A stretch of 64,000 nt of DNA from Marinobacter guineae (lineage in GTDB: Bacteria > Pseudomonadota > Gammaproteobacteria > Pseudomonadales > Oleiphilaceae): contig NZ_KZ319339.1 in assembly GCF_002744735.1 (NCBI RefSeq), forward strand, positions 930,001 through 994,000, in the 5' to 3' direction. Each line of letters begins with the position of its first letter. Position 1 is the stretch's first letter. The notes beneath the pieces were generated by a model. That model was given only the letters and a program-made list of their open reading frames with translations. It had not been told where the DNA came from and made no database searches. Of the stretch, positions 56,757 to 64,000 are shown one piece after another. Both the position numbers and the translations under genes were made by a program.

Positions 56757-56866
56757 GGCCTTGGCAGGAGGTGCCTCCCAAAAATGTTGGAGGCCAAGGA
56801 TGGCCGGAAACAAGCGCACATGGACGTGCTCGTAGCGGTTTTTGGGAGGCACCTCCTGCCAAGGCC
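56757..56866 (-). repeat. 28-bp-arm palindromic element, copy 7 (110-bp type)
   Basis: Perfect 28/28 inverted repeat (56757-56784 with 56839-56866) around a 54-nt core in reverse orientation. The core differs from copy 2 at one base. It ends 41 bases before the rimO stop. The 86 bases between copies 6 and 7 contain nothing recognised. Confidence 0.95.
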
Positions 56867-56907
56867 CTCCCCAAAACAAGAAGGCTAGGAGCCCAACAAG
56901 AGGCCGA

Positions 56908-58257
56908 TCACACCAACCGCGCCCAAAGATCATGCTCATCGGCATGCTCAACAACAGCCTGAACAATCTCCCCGGGAACGAGGTCAGTCTCGTCGTTGAG
57001 GTAAACCATGCCGTCGATCTCCGGCGCATCGGCCTTTGATCGACCAATAGCGCCCTCTTCGTCGACTTCGTCGATCAGCACGTCGATGGTTTTACCGATT
57101 TTGGCCTGCAGGCGGGCGGCGGAAATCTGGGCCTGTTTTTCCATGAAGCGGGCCAGGCGCTCTTCCTTTACTTCTTCGGGAACCGCACCTTCCAGTTCAT
57201 TGGCCTTCGCGCCTTCAACCGGGCTGTAGGTGAATGCACCCACGCGGTCCAGCTGCGCTTCGTCGAGCCAGTCCAGCAGGTACTGGAAATCTTCCTCGGT
57301 TTCGCCGGGGAAGCCGACGATGAAGGTGGAGCGGATGGTCAGCTCGGGGCAGATTTCCCGCCACTTGCGGATGCGCTCCAGGGTTTTGCTGTCGTGGGCC
57401 GGGCGTTTCATGGCCTTGAGGACTTTCGGGCTGGCGTGCTGGAACGGGATGTCCAGGTACGGCAGGATCTTGCCTTCGGCCATCAGGGGGATGATGTCGT
57501 CTACATGGGGATAAGGGTAAACGTAGTGTAGGCGCACCCACACACCCATTTCACCCAAAGCCTCACACAGGGCCTGCATTTTGGTTTTCAGCGGGCGGCC
57601 CTGCCAGAATCCGGTGCGGTATTTGATATCCACGCCGTAAGCGGAGGTGTCCTGGGAAATTACCAGCAGTTCCTTGACGCCGGCATCCACCAGCCGCTGC
57701 GCCTCGTCCATCACATCCCCGATCGGGCGGCTGACCAGATTGCCGCGCATGGAAGGAATGATGCAGAAGGTGCAGCGGTGGTTGCAGCCCTCGGAGATCT
57801 TCAGGTAAGCATAATGCCTCGGTGTCAGTTTGATGCCCTGGGGCGGAACCAGATCCGTGAATGGGTCGTGCTGTCTCTTCTGGGGCACGAACTGGTGAAC
57901 AGCGCCGACCACCTCTTCGTAGGCGTGGGGACCGGAGACAGCCAGAACGCCGGGGTGGGTCTCGCGGATCTTGTCTGCTTCGACACCCATGCAGCCCGTG
58001 ACGATGACTTTCCCGTTTTCGCTGATGGCCTCGCCAATTGCATCCAGGGATTCCTGCTTGGCAGCATCGATAAAGCCACAGGTGTTCACCACCACGATAT
58101 CGGCGTCGTCATAGGTTGGGACCACGTCGTAACCATCGAGCCGGAGCTGGGTGAGGATGCGCTCGGAGTCTACTAGGGCCTTGGGGCAGCCAAGGCTGAT
58201 AAAGCCGACCTTGCCATTACCGGTTTCTGTAGTGGGGTTCTCGATATTGTCTGTCAT
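56908..58257 (-). CDS. rimO: ribosomal protein uS12 methylthiotransferase RimO
   Basis: RimO adds a methylthio group to an Asp of ribosomal protein S12. The 449 residues have the N-terminal UPF0004 domain ([16 protein letters not shown]), the radical-SAM motif CNHRCTFC, and a C-terminal TRAM domain. The related tRNA enzyme MiaB is at the right edge of the window. Confidence 0.96.
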   Translation of the reverse strand: MTDNIENPTTETGNGKVGFISLGCPKALVDSERILTQLRLDGYDVVPTYDDADIVVVNTCGFIDAAKQESLDAIGEAISENGKVIVTGCMGVEADKIRETHPGVLAVSGPHAYEEVVGAVHQFVPQKRQHDPFTDLVPPQGIKLTPRHYAYLKISEGCNHRCTFCIIPSMRGNLVSRPIGDVMDEAQRLVDAGVKELLVISQDTSAYGVDIKYRTGFWQGRPLKTKMQALCEALGEMGVWVRLHYVYPYPHVDDIIPLMAEGKILPYLDIPFQHASPKVLKAMKRPAHDSKTLERIRKWREICPELTIRSTFIVGFPGETEEDFQYLLDWLDEAQLDRVGAFTYSPVEGAKANELEGAVPEEVKEERLARFMEKQAQISAARLQAKIGKTIDVLIDEVDEEGAIGRSKADAPEIDGMVYLNDETDLVPGEIVQAVVEHADEHDLWARLV

Positions 58258-58524
58258 AAAAGGCTAGGAATTCCCGGAGCTCACTGAAAGCCCACATATG
58301 AATGAAGGCCGACATTTTACACCAGGCACGGTGCCACCTGCAGCAAAAGCCGGACCTGTTTTACAGGTGGATAATACTGACAGGTGTCAATTTTTGTGAC
58401 GCTTTGTTCAGAAACAATTAACGAAACTGCCACAATAAGCGGCAGACTTCTTGCTGATCACAAAGTCAACAACTACACTTTCATGCGTTTATCATGAGTT
58501 TAAGTGTTTTTCTGGAAGGGATTT

Positions 58525-58983
58525 ATGGGAAAGGCAGCCTCATTTGCAACCAGACACGCCAGAAGAGTAAACATGAAACCTGTCGCCGCCAAACTGAATC
58601 TGCGCAACCAGCAACGGGTGGACGTATCCACCGACATCACCATTGAAAAGCCGGACGGCTGCTGTCTGACCTGCTCGGTCTCCAATCTTTCACGCACCGG
58701 CGTGATGATTTCCTGCAATCAGGAAACCGTGAAACAGTTGATCCCTGAACAGAAGGCCCCCGCTCCCGGCAACTGGATTGCCGTCAAGGCCCGGTTCTCT
58801 GTGCCCGTTGTTGCCACCCAGCCGGTTTCCATTATTGCTGACGGCAATATTGTACATATGCGCCGGATTGCCAGAGATGAATTCCAGCTGGGTATCCAGT
58901 TCGCGGAATTTGAGGGCAACGGCTTCGACTATGTCGACCGCTACGTTGCCAAATTACTGGCCGATTCCCGCAATCCAGCCTGA
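58525..58983 (+). CDS. PilZ-domain (cyclic di-GMP binding) protein
   Basis: The 152-residue protein has the PilZ signature RNQQR (RxxxR) at about residue 32 and NLSRTG (NxSxxG) at about residue 64, followed by a beta-barrel segment, so it likely binds cyclic di-GMP. ATGs at 58525 and 58573 are both possible starts; the first has AAGGGA upstream, the second AGAAGAG. It stands alone, so the target pathway (pili, motility or exopolysaccharide) is open. Confidence 0.88.
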   Translation: MGKAASFATRHARRVNMKPVAAKLNLRNQQRVDVSTDITIEKPDGCCLTCSVSNLSRTGVMISCNQETVKQLIPEQKAPAPGNWIAVKARFSVPVVATQPVSIIADGNIVHMRRIARDEFQLGIQFAEFEGNGFDYVDRYVAKLLADSRNPA

Positions 58984-59082
58984 GCCAGAACACCCGCGTT
59001 TCTGAAGCCCGGCGCCCGCCACCTGCTATATTGTTATAACGCCAATGTCTAGTTGGCCGTCTTCTTATGCCCTTGTCGGCTC

Positions 59083-59091
59083 TGGTATAGT
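59083..59091 (+). promoter_or_regulatory. putative extended -10 promoter of cysDN
   Basis: TGGTATAGT matches an extended -10 (TGn followed by TATAGT). It would give a leader of about 47 bases before cysD. No clear -35 hexamer is seen, which is acceptable for extended -10 promoters. A CysB site could not be recognised. Confidence 0.4.
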
Positions 59092-59144
59092 TGCCCTATC
59101 AATTCGCATAGCCAAAACGGCCCGCATGGCGGCAACGGATTACC

Positions 59145-60053
59145 ATGACCACATACAACCTCACGCACCTGAAACAGCTGGAAGCGGAAAGCATCCACAT
59201 CATCCGGGAAGTCGCAGCCGAGTTCGACAATCCGGTGATGCTGTATTCCATCGGTAAGGACTCCGCGGTAATGCTGCACCTGGCCCGCAAGGCCTTTTAT
59301 CCGGGAAAACCGCCCTTCCCCCTGATGCACGTGGACACCACCTGGAAGTTCCGGGACATGATCGATTTCCGGGACCGAAAAGTGAAGGAATACGGCCTGG
59401 ACCTGATCGTTCACAAGAACGAGGACGGCATCAAACAGGGCATTGGTCCATTCACTCATGGCAGCGCCAAGCACACCGACGTGATGAAAACCCAGGCCCT
59501 CAAGCAAGCCCTGGACAAGTACAAGTTTGATGCGGCGTTCGGCGGCGCGCGCCGGGACGAGGAAAAGTCCCGCGCCAAGGAGCGTGTGTATTCCTTCCGC
59601 GATGAATACCATCGCTGGGACCCGAAGAACCAGCGCCCCGAGCTTTGGAACATCTATAATGGCAAGATTAACAAGGGCGAAAGTATCCGGGTATTCCCGT
59701 TGTCCAACTGGACCGAACTGGATATCTGGCAGTACATCTACCTGGAAAACATTGAGATCGTTCCCCTCTACTACTCCGCGGTGCGCCCGGTGGTTGAACG
59801 CGACGGCACCCTGATCATGGTGGACGATGACCGCATGCCTTTGAAGGAAGGCGAGAAGCCGATGATGAAATCCATCCGCTTCCGTACCCTCGGCTGCTAT
59901 CCGCTGACCGGTGCCATCGAATCCGAGGCGGACACTCTGCCGGAGATCATCCAGGAAATGCTGCTGGCCACCAGCTCCGAGCGCCAGGGTCGCGTGATCG
60001 ACCACGATTCGGCTGGCTCCATGGAACAGAAAAAGCGGGAAGGGTACTTCTAA
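59145..60053 (+). CDS. cysD: sulfate adenylyltransferase subunit 2
   Basis: CysD forms APS from sulfate and ATP, driven by the GTPase CysN. The 302 residues start [20 protein letters not shown], with the PP-loop [14 protein letters not shown] and [15 protein letters not shown]. cysN follows one base after its stop. Confidence 0.97.
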   Translation: MTTYNLTHLKQLEAESIHIIREVAAEFDNPVMLYSIGKDSAVMLHLARKAFYPGKPPFPLMHVDTTWKFRDMIDFRDRKVKEYGLDLIVHKNEDGIKQGIGPFTHGSAKHTDVMKTQALKQALDKYKFDAAFGGARRDEEKSRAKERVYSFRDEYHRWDPKNQRPELWNIYNGKINKGESIRVFPLSNWTELDIWQYIYLENIEIVPLYYSAVRPVVERDGTLIMVDDDRMPLKEGEKPMMKSIRFRTLGCYPLTGAIESEADTLPEIIQEMLLATSSERQGRVIDHDSAGSMEQKKREGYF

Positions 60054-60054
60054 G

Positions 60055-61713
60055 ATGTCACACCAGTCTGATCTGATTGCTGAAGATATTCAGGCCTACC
60101 TGAAACAGCACGAAAACAAGGAACTTCTGCGCCTGCTCACCTGTGGCAGCGTGGACGACGGCAAAAGTACCCTGATCGGCCGCCTGCTGCATGACACCAA
60201 GATGATCTATGAAGATCATATGGCGTCACTCAAAACCGACAGCGCCAAAATGGGCACCACCGGAGAGAAGCTGGATCTGGCCCTGCTGGTAGACGGCCTG
60301 CAGGCGGAGCGCGAACAAGGCATCACCATCGATGTGGCCTACCGCTATTTCTCCACCGACAAGCGCAAGTTCATCATCGCCGACACCCCAGGCCACGAGC
60401 AATACACCCGGAATATGGCCACTGGCGCATCCACTGCGCAGGTAGCGATCCTGATGATCGATGCCCGCCACGGCGTGCTTACCCAGACCCGCCGGCATTC
60501 CTACATAGCATCGCTGTTGGGCATCCGCCACATTGTGGTCGCGATCAACAAGATGGACCTGGTGGATTTCAGCGAAGAGCGCTTCAACGAAATCCGGGAC
60601 GACTATCTGGCATTTGCCGCCAAGCTGGGCCTGAAGGACATCCGCTTCGTGCCGATTTCCGCCCTGGAAGGCGACAATGTGGTGAACAAGAGCGAGAGCA
60701 CACCCTGGTTCACCGGCCAGCCGCTGATGGAAATCCTGGAAACCGTGGAAGTGGGCCGGGACAAGAACCTGGAACACTTCCGCTTCCCGGTTCAGTACGT
60801 CACCCGCCCGAACCTGAACTTCCGCGGCTTCTGCGGCACCATCGCCTCCGGCGTGATCCGCCCGGGCGAACAAGTGATGGCCCTGCCCTCCCGGCGCACC
60901 AGCACCGTGAAAGAAGTCGTAACCTTCGACGGTAACCTTGAAGAAGCCTACATCGACCAGGCGGTCACACTGACCCTGACCGACGAAATCGACATCAGCC
61001 GCGGCGACATGCTGGTGAAGGTGGAGGATGAACCGGAGGTGGGCAACCGCTTTAACGCCAACATTGTCTGGATGACCGACGCCCCGCTGGAAACCGGCCG
61101 CCTCTACGATATTAAGCTCGGGCCCACCTTCACCTCCGGCACGGTAAAGAAGATTCACCACCAGACCGACGTGAACACCCTGGAAAAGAACGAGAATCCT
61201 TCTGCCCTGCAGCTGAATGAGATTGGCCTGTGCGAACTGACTCTGAACCAGCCGATTGCCTTTGATGCGTACCATCGGAACCACGCCACCGGCAGCTTTA
61301 TCGTGATCGACCGGCTGTCTAACGTCACCATCGGTGCTGGTATGGTCGCAGGCCTGGCAGATGCTGGCGAATCCCTGGACCCGGTGTCCGTCGAAGAACG
61401 CGAACGCCGCCTGGCCCAGAAACCGGCGATCATCGCCTGCAATGGCAAACAGGCGCCAGCGCTGGCCCTGGCGGTTGAGCGGGCGTTGTTCGACCAGGGC
61501 AAAACCGCCGTGGTGGTCACCGAAGAAAACGCCGGCGATGCCGACGAACGTCGCCGCGTTGCCCAGCTCCTGACCTCCCATGGGTTGGTTGCCATTGCCG
61601 TCAACCTCGGCACGGACATCGCCAACGCAGCGGCAGCCGCCGACAGCGAGCAAGAGATTCCCGAGGTTGTCAGCAAACTTGTGCAGGAATTGGTTCGCAG
61701 CAAGCGTATTTAA
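60055..61713 (+). CDS. cysN: sulfate adenylyltransferase subunit 1 (GTPase) with degenerate C-terminal domain
   Basis: The GTPase part is intact: P-loop GSVDDGKST (31-39), [12 protein letters not shown] (G3) and NKMD (G4), then two beta-barrel domains to about residue 440. Residues 455-552 resemble an APS kinase (CysC) without its active site. [20 protein letters not shown] and [20 protein letters not shown] follow the order of CysC segments, but the place of the P-loop reads [10 protein letters not shown]. CysN-CysC fusions are about 630 residues and CysN alone about 475; this one is 552. A functional APS kinase, if needed, must be elsewhere. Confidence 0.95.
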   Translation: MSHQSDLIAEDIQAYLKQHENKELLRLLTCGSVDDGKSTLIGRLLHDTKMIYEDHMASLKTDSAKMGTTGEKLDLALLVDGLQAEREQGITIDVAYRYFSTDKRKFIIADTPGHEQYTRNMATGASTAQVAILMIDARHGVLTQTRRHSYIASLLGIRHIVVAINKMDLVDFSEERFNEIRDDYLAFAAKLGLKDIRFVPISALEGDNVVNKSESTPWFTGQPLMEILETVEVGRDKNLEHFRFPVQYVTRPNLNFRGFCGTIASGVIRPGEQVMALPSRRTSTVKEVVTFDGNLEEAYIDQAVTLTLTDEIDISRGDMLVKVEDEPEVGNRFNANIVWMTDAPLETGRLYDIKLGPTFTSGTVKKIHHQTDVNTLEKNENPSALQLNEIGLCELTLNQPIAFDAYHRNHATGSFIVIDRLSNVTIGAGMVAGLADAGESLDPVSVEERERRLAQKPAIIACNGKQAPALALAVERALFDQGKTAVVVTEENAGDADERRRVAQLLTSHGLVAIAVNLGTDIANAAAAADSEQEIPEVVSKLVQELVRSKRI

Positions 61714-61773
61714 AATTTTGATGTGCGACTATAACGGTTGCTGAAGGTCGCCGCCGACCATGGCAAAATCACC

Positions 61774-61804
61774 GGCCCCGGAAATTAACTCCGGGGCCTT
61801 TTTT
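61774..61804 (+). terminator. intrinsic terminator after cysN
   Basis: A perfect 8-bp stem GGCCCCGG / CCGGGGCC with an AT-rich nine-base loop is followed by six T. It is about 60 bases after the cysN stop and 27 bases before ndpA. Confidence 0.95.
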
Positions 61805-61830
61805 GTTCTGCCGACAGGAGCATTTCGTCT

Positions 61831-62847
61831 ATGGCCATCAAACACCTCCGCACTGCCTTCGCCAGCCAGTATCAACCGGGCCAGCCCGCCCGCCTTGTTT
61901 CCGGCGAGGCCCTGCAGGAGCCCGGTGGCGATTACGAAGGCCTGCACAAGCAGATGAAGCGGCTGTTCAACAGCAAGCCCGGTAAGAAGTACGGCCGATT
62001 CTCCGAAGATCTCGGCGAATGCCCGTTCAGCGCCTGGCTGAAAGACTACCTCGAAGACAAACAGAGCTTCGGTGCCATGACGGATCGCCTGTTCGGGCAG
62101 TGGCAGGAACTGCTGACCGGCAGCCAGGAGGAGTTTGATGGCCACTTGATGATCGTGCATGACGCCCTGGCCGATTCAGAGGTGGTCTATCTCTTTATTC
62201 TGGAGAACGACAGCGCCATGCGGTTTGATGGCACTGAGTCGCTGGATGCTACAGACGTTCTGAGTTTGTCCAGGCTGAATCTGGCGGTTCGCATCGAGCT
62301 GGACGACTGGCGCAGCAACAACCCGGCAGAGAATTACATGACATTGGTCCACGGCCGCGGCACGGGCGAGCCCGGGGAGCTGTTTATTCGCTTGTGCGGG
62401 TTTACCAATCAGGTGGATGTGGAAAAAGAGACCATAACGTTCCTGGATGCGGTGGAGGCATTCGCCAAGTCCTCCGAGCCGGAAAAGGCCGGTGAGGTTC
62501 GCAACAAGGCGTACGAATTCTGCAAGGAGCAGCATGCCCTGGGTGAGCCGGTGGAAATCGAGGCGCTTTCCGGCTATCTGGACGAAAGCGAACCGCAACG
62601 TTTCAAGGAGTTTGCCTCCAAAACCGCAGAGCTTCCGGAGAACGGCGTACTTCACCCGGATCACCGCAAGGTGAAAAAGCTGGTGCGTATTGCGGGCTCC
62701 GGGGGAGGTATGAGCGTCTCTTTCTCATCCGACCTGGTGAATCAGGCGATTTACTATGACCGGGACAAAGATGCGCTGACGATCACTCGACTTCCCAAGG
62801 CTTTGCGGGAGCAGCTGCAGCGGTATCTGGAAGCTCGCGAGGAGTAA
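61831..62847 (+). CDS. nucleoid-associated protein (NdpA/YejK family)
   Basis: A 338-residue protein of the NdpA/YejK family (PF04245), with segments ILENDSAMRFDG and SFSSDLVNQAIYYDRD. YejK is found on the nucleoid and has been reported to interact with topoisomerases; the precise role is not settled. Its end overlaps the convergent trmH by 65 bases. Confidence 0.88.
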   Translation: MAIKHLRTAFASQYQPGQPARLVSGEALQEPGGDYEGLHKQMKRLFNSKPGKKYGRFSEDLGECPFSAWLKDYLEDKQSFGAMTDRLFGQWQELLTGSQEEFDGHLMIVHDALADSEVVYLFILENDSAMRFDGTESLDATDVLSLSRLNLAVRIELDDWRSNNPAENYMTLVHGRGTGEPGELFIRLCGFTNQVDVEKETITFLDAVEAFAKSSEPEKAGEVRNKAYEFCKEQHALGEPVEIEALSGYLDESEPQRFKEFASKTAELPENGVLHPDHRKVKKLVRIAGSGGGMSVSFSSDLVNQAIYYDRDKDALTITRLPKALREQLQRYLEAREE

Positions 62848-63568
62848 GGTTTTCGGGTTGGTCGTCCCATCTTGGGCGGTTTGCGCGCAACTTCCGGACT
62901 TCCTGCATCCAACCTACCCCATCGATCAGCTCGCCGGTTTCCGGGTCAATGGGCGGGTATGGCAGCTTGCGGTCGTCGCAGTACCGTTTGACCGTGGGCT
63001 GGCACCAGCGGAACAGCAGGCGATTGTACTCGTCATCGGGCAGCCTGCGCTGGTCAAACAGACCGGCCAGTTTCCGTTGCCTCTGGGCTTCCGACAGGAT
63101 AATCGCGCAGGCGGCGGAAACATTCAGCGACTCCACCATGCCCATCATCGGAATCACAATGTGCTCGTCGGCCTGGGCCGCGGCATCAGCGCTGACACCA
63201 TCCACTTCATTGCCCAGAATCACCGTACACGGCACGGTGAAATCCGCGTCCCGGAAATCAATAGCCCGATCCGAAAGCTGCGCGGCGTAGAGCCTGTGGC
63301 CCTGCCCTTTCAGGTTTGCAATGGCCTCGTCCATGGTGCGGTGGGTGTGGGTTGTTACCCAGTTATAGCTGCCACCGGCGGTTTTCCGGAAGGCCCGGAA
63401 GCCTTCTTTCGGCCATACCACATGCATGTTCGCCAGACCGAACGCATCGCAGGAGCGGATGATGGCGGACAGGTTCCGGGGTTTGTGGACCTGGTCGGTG
63501 AGGACGCTCAGATCCGGTTGGCGGGTGTTGAGGGTTTGTTTGATTCGGGCGAGGCGTTCGGGGGTCAT
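62783..63568 (-). CDS. trmH: tRNA (guanosine-18-2'-O)-methyltransferase TrmH
   Basis: A 261-residue SPOUT methyltransferase with the three family motifs: KPRNLSAIIRSCDAFGL, VILGNEVDGVS, and IPMMGMVESLNVSAACAI. It methylates G18 in the D-loop of tRNAs. The start is the ATG of MTPERLARIKQTL. A longer TTG-initiated frame would translate through repeat element 8 and is rejected. The C-terminal tail overlaps ndpA by 65 bases on the opposite strand. Confidence 0.93.
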   Translation of the reverse strand: MTPERLARIKQTLNTRQPDLSVLTDQVHKPRNLSAIIRSCDAFGLANMHVVWPKEGFRAFRKTAGGSYNWVTTHTHRTMDEAIANLKGQGHRLYAAQLSDRAIDFRDADFTVPCTVILGNEVDGVSADAAAQADEHIVIPMMGMVESLNVSAACAIILSEAQRQRKLAGLFDQRRLPDDEYNRLLFRWCQPTVKRYCDDRKLPYPPIDPETGELIDGVGWMQEVRKLRANRPRWDDQPENLTPRELPDTAAAAPAKPWEVE

Positions 63569-63597
63569 GGCTTTTCGGGTTTCACTCAAAAGTTCGG

Positions 63598-63709
63598 GAA
63601 GTCGCTGGCAGAGCCCTTGCCAAAACTGTTGAGGGCCATGGACGGCCCGAAACAAGCGCACATGGATGTGCTCGTAGCGTGTTTTGGCAAGGGCTCTGCC
63701 AGCGACTTC
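63598..63709 (-). repeat. 28-bp-arm palindromic element, copy 8 (110-bp type)
   Basis: A perfect inverted repeat of 29 bp here (63598-63626 with 63681-63709) around a 54-nt core in reverse orientation. It begins 29 bases upstream of the trmH ATG, so it would be within or next to the 5' leader of trmH. The 313-bp trmH-miaB gap holds no other recognised feature. Confidence 0.95.
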
Positions 63710-63881
63710 ATGCACCAAAAGTCAGAATGAACGAAATAGTACCACAGCCGGACTAGCAACAAGCCGAGACAAAGGTGGTTGAAGAATGAGCAGGCCGTTA
63801 TACTACGCAGTTCCTTTTTGCTGGCGCCCTTTAGCAACCACCCAGTTCCCGGCGCAACATCCACCAGATTACGTGAGACCC

Positions 63882-64000
63882 ATGGCCAAAAAGCTGTACA
63901 TCAAAACCCACGGCTGTCAGATGAACGAGTACGACTCAGCCAGAATGGCAGACCTGCTCAAGACCGGCGAAACCGTCGAAATGACCGATTCGCCGGATGA
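63882..64000 (+). CDS. miaB: tRNA methylthiotransferase MiaB (5' part only)
   Basis: The visible 39 residues begin [20 protein letters not shown], with the first cysteine of the N-terminal iron-sulfur cluster at residue 12. MiaB adds a methylthio group to i6A37 in tRNAs. The reading frame continues past the window edge. Confidence 0.93.
   Translation, partial: MAKKLYIKTHGCQMNEYDSARMADLLKTGETVEMTDSPD

Noticed and set aside
63569..63718. TTG-initiated N-terminal extension of TrmH by 50 residues
   Set aside because: The extension is a translation of repeat element 8 and has no family similarity. The ATG at 63568 gives a normal TrmH N-terminus.

Overview
The window reads as a contiguous piece of a gammaproteobacterial chromosome, most likely Marinobacter or a close marine relative. 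This rests on the recognisable proteins and on a gene order close to the Pseudomonas rpoN/murA/mreB neighbourhood; it is my recognition, not a database search. No rRNA, tRNA, CRISPR array, prophage or transposase gene was seen. Almost all the DNA is housekeeping.

Layout. 1-5752: type IV pilus block (a cut-off membrane ORF at the left edge, pilA with a sigma-54 promoter, divergent pilBCD) followed by coaE. 5724-15182: a looser stretch with an unknown outer-membrane-type protein, trmO, a two-receiver hybrid sensor kinase, yacG, a YfaZ-type barrel, a 723-residue unknown lipoprotein, a Bax-like glucosaminidase and a PlsC-type acyltransferase. 15148-22734: a MalT-like LuxR regulator, DUF1329 and DUF1302 envelope proteins and a thiolase, probably one lipid or hydrophobic-substrate locus. 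22894-34162: zapE, zapG, a Nif3 protein, hisC-hisD-hisG-murA-ibaG and mlaFEDCB, all on the minus strand except zapG. 34351-43585: kdsD-kdsC-lptCAB-rpoN-hpf-ptsN-rapZ-ptsO, then mgtE and darP. 43594-52802: nit, yhdP, rng, maf and mreDCB on the minus strand. 53255-64000: gatCAB, rimO, a PilZ protein, cysDN, ndpA, trmH and the start of miaB.

Many genes serve the envelope: Mla keeps outer-membrane lipid asymmetry, KdsD/KdsC make Kdo for LPS, Lpt exports LPS, MurA starts peptidoglycan synthesis, MreBCD shapes the cell and YhdP is tied to phospholipid transport. RpoN, encoded here, is the probable sigma factor for the pilA promoter.

The most unusual content lies between genes. Eight copies of a compact element (110, 114 or 190-192 bp) occur from 24727 to 63709. 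Every copy has a conserved branched core enclosed by an inverted repeat whose arms are 28 bp long. The arm sequence differs strongly from copy to copy yet is perfectly or almost perfectly self-complementary within each copy. Two copies have identical 58-nt cores but largely different outer arms; two others differ at one core base but at 16 of 28 arm positions. Slow drift explains this poorly; arms that are built or rewritten as a unit explain it better. I know of no description of this family, but I could not search. Smaller points are an apparent non-AUG start for mreC (ATT or CTG) and a CysN carrying what looks like a dead APS-kinase domain.
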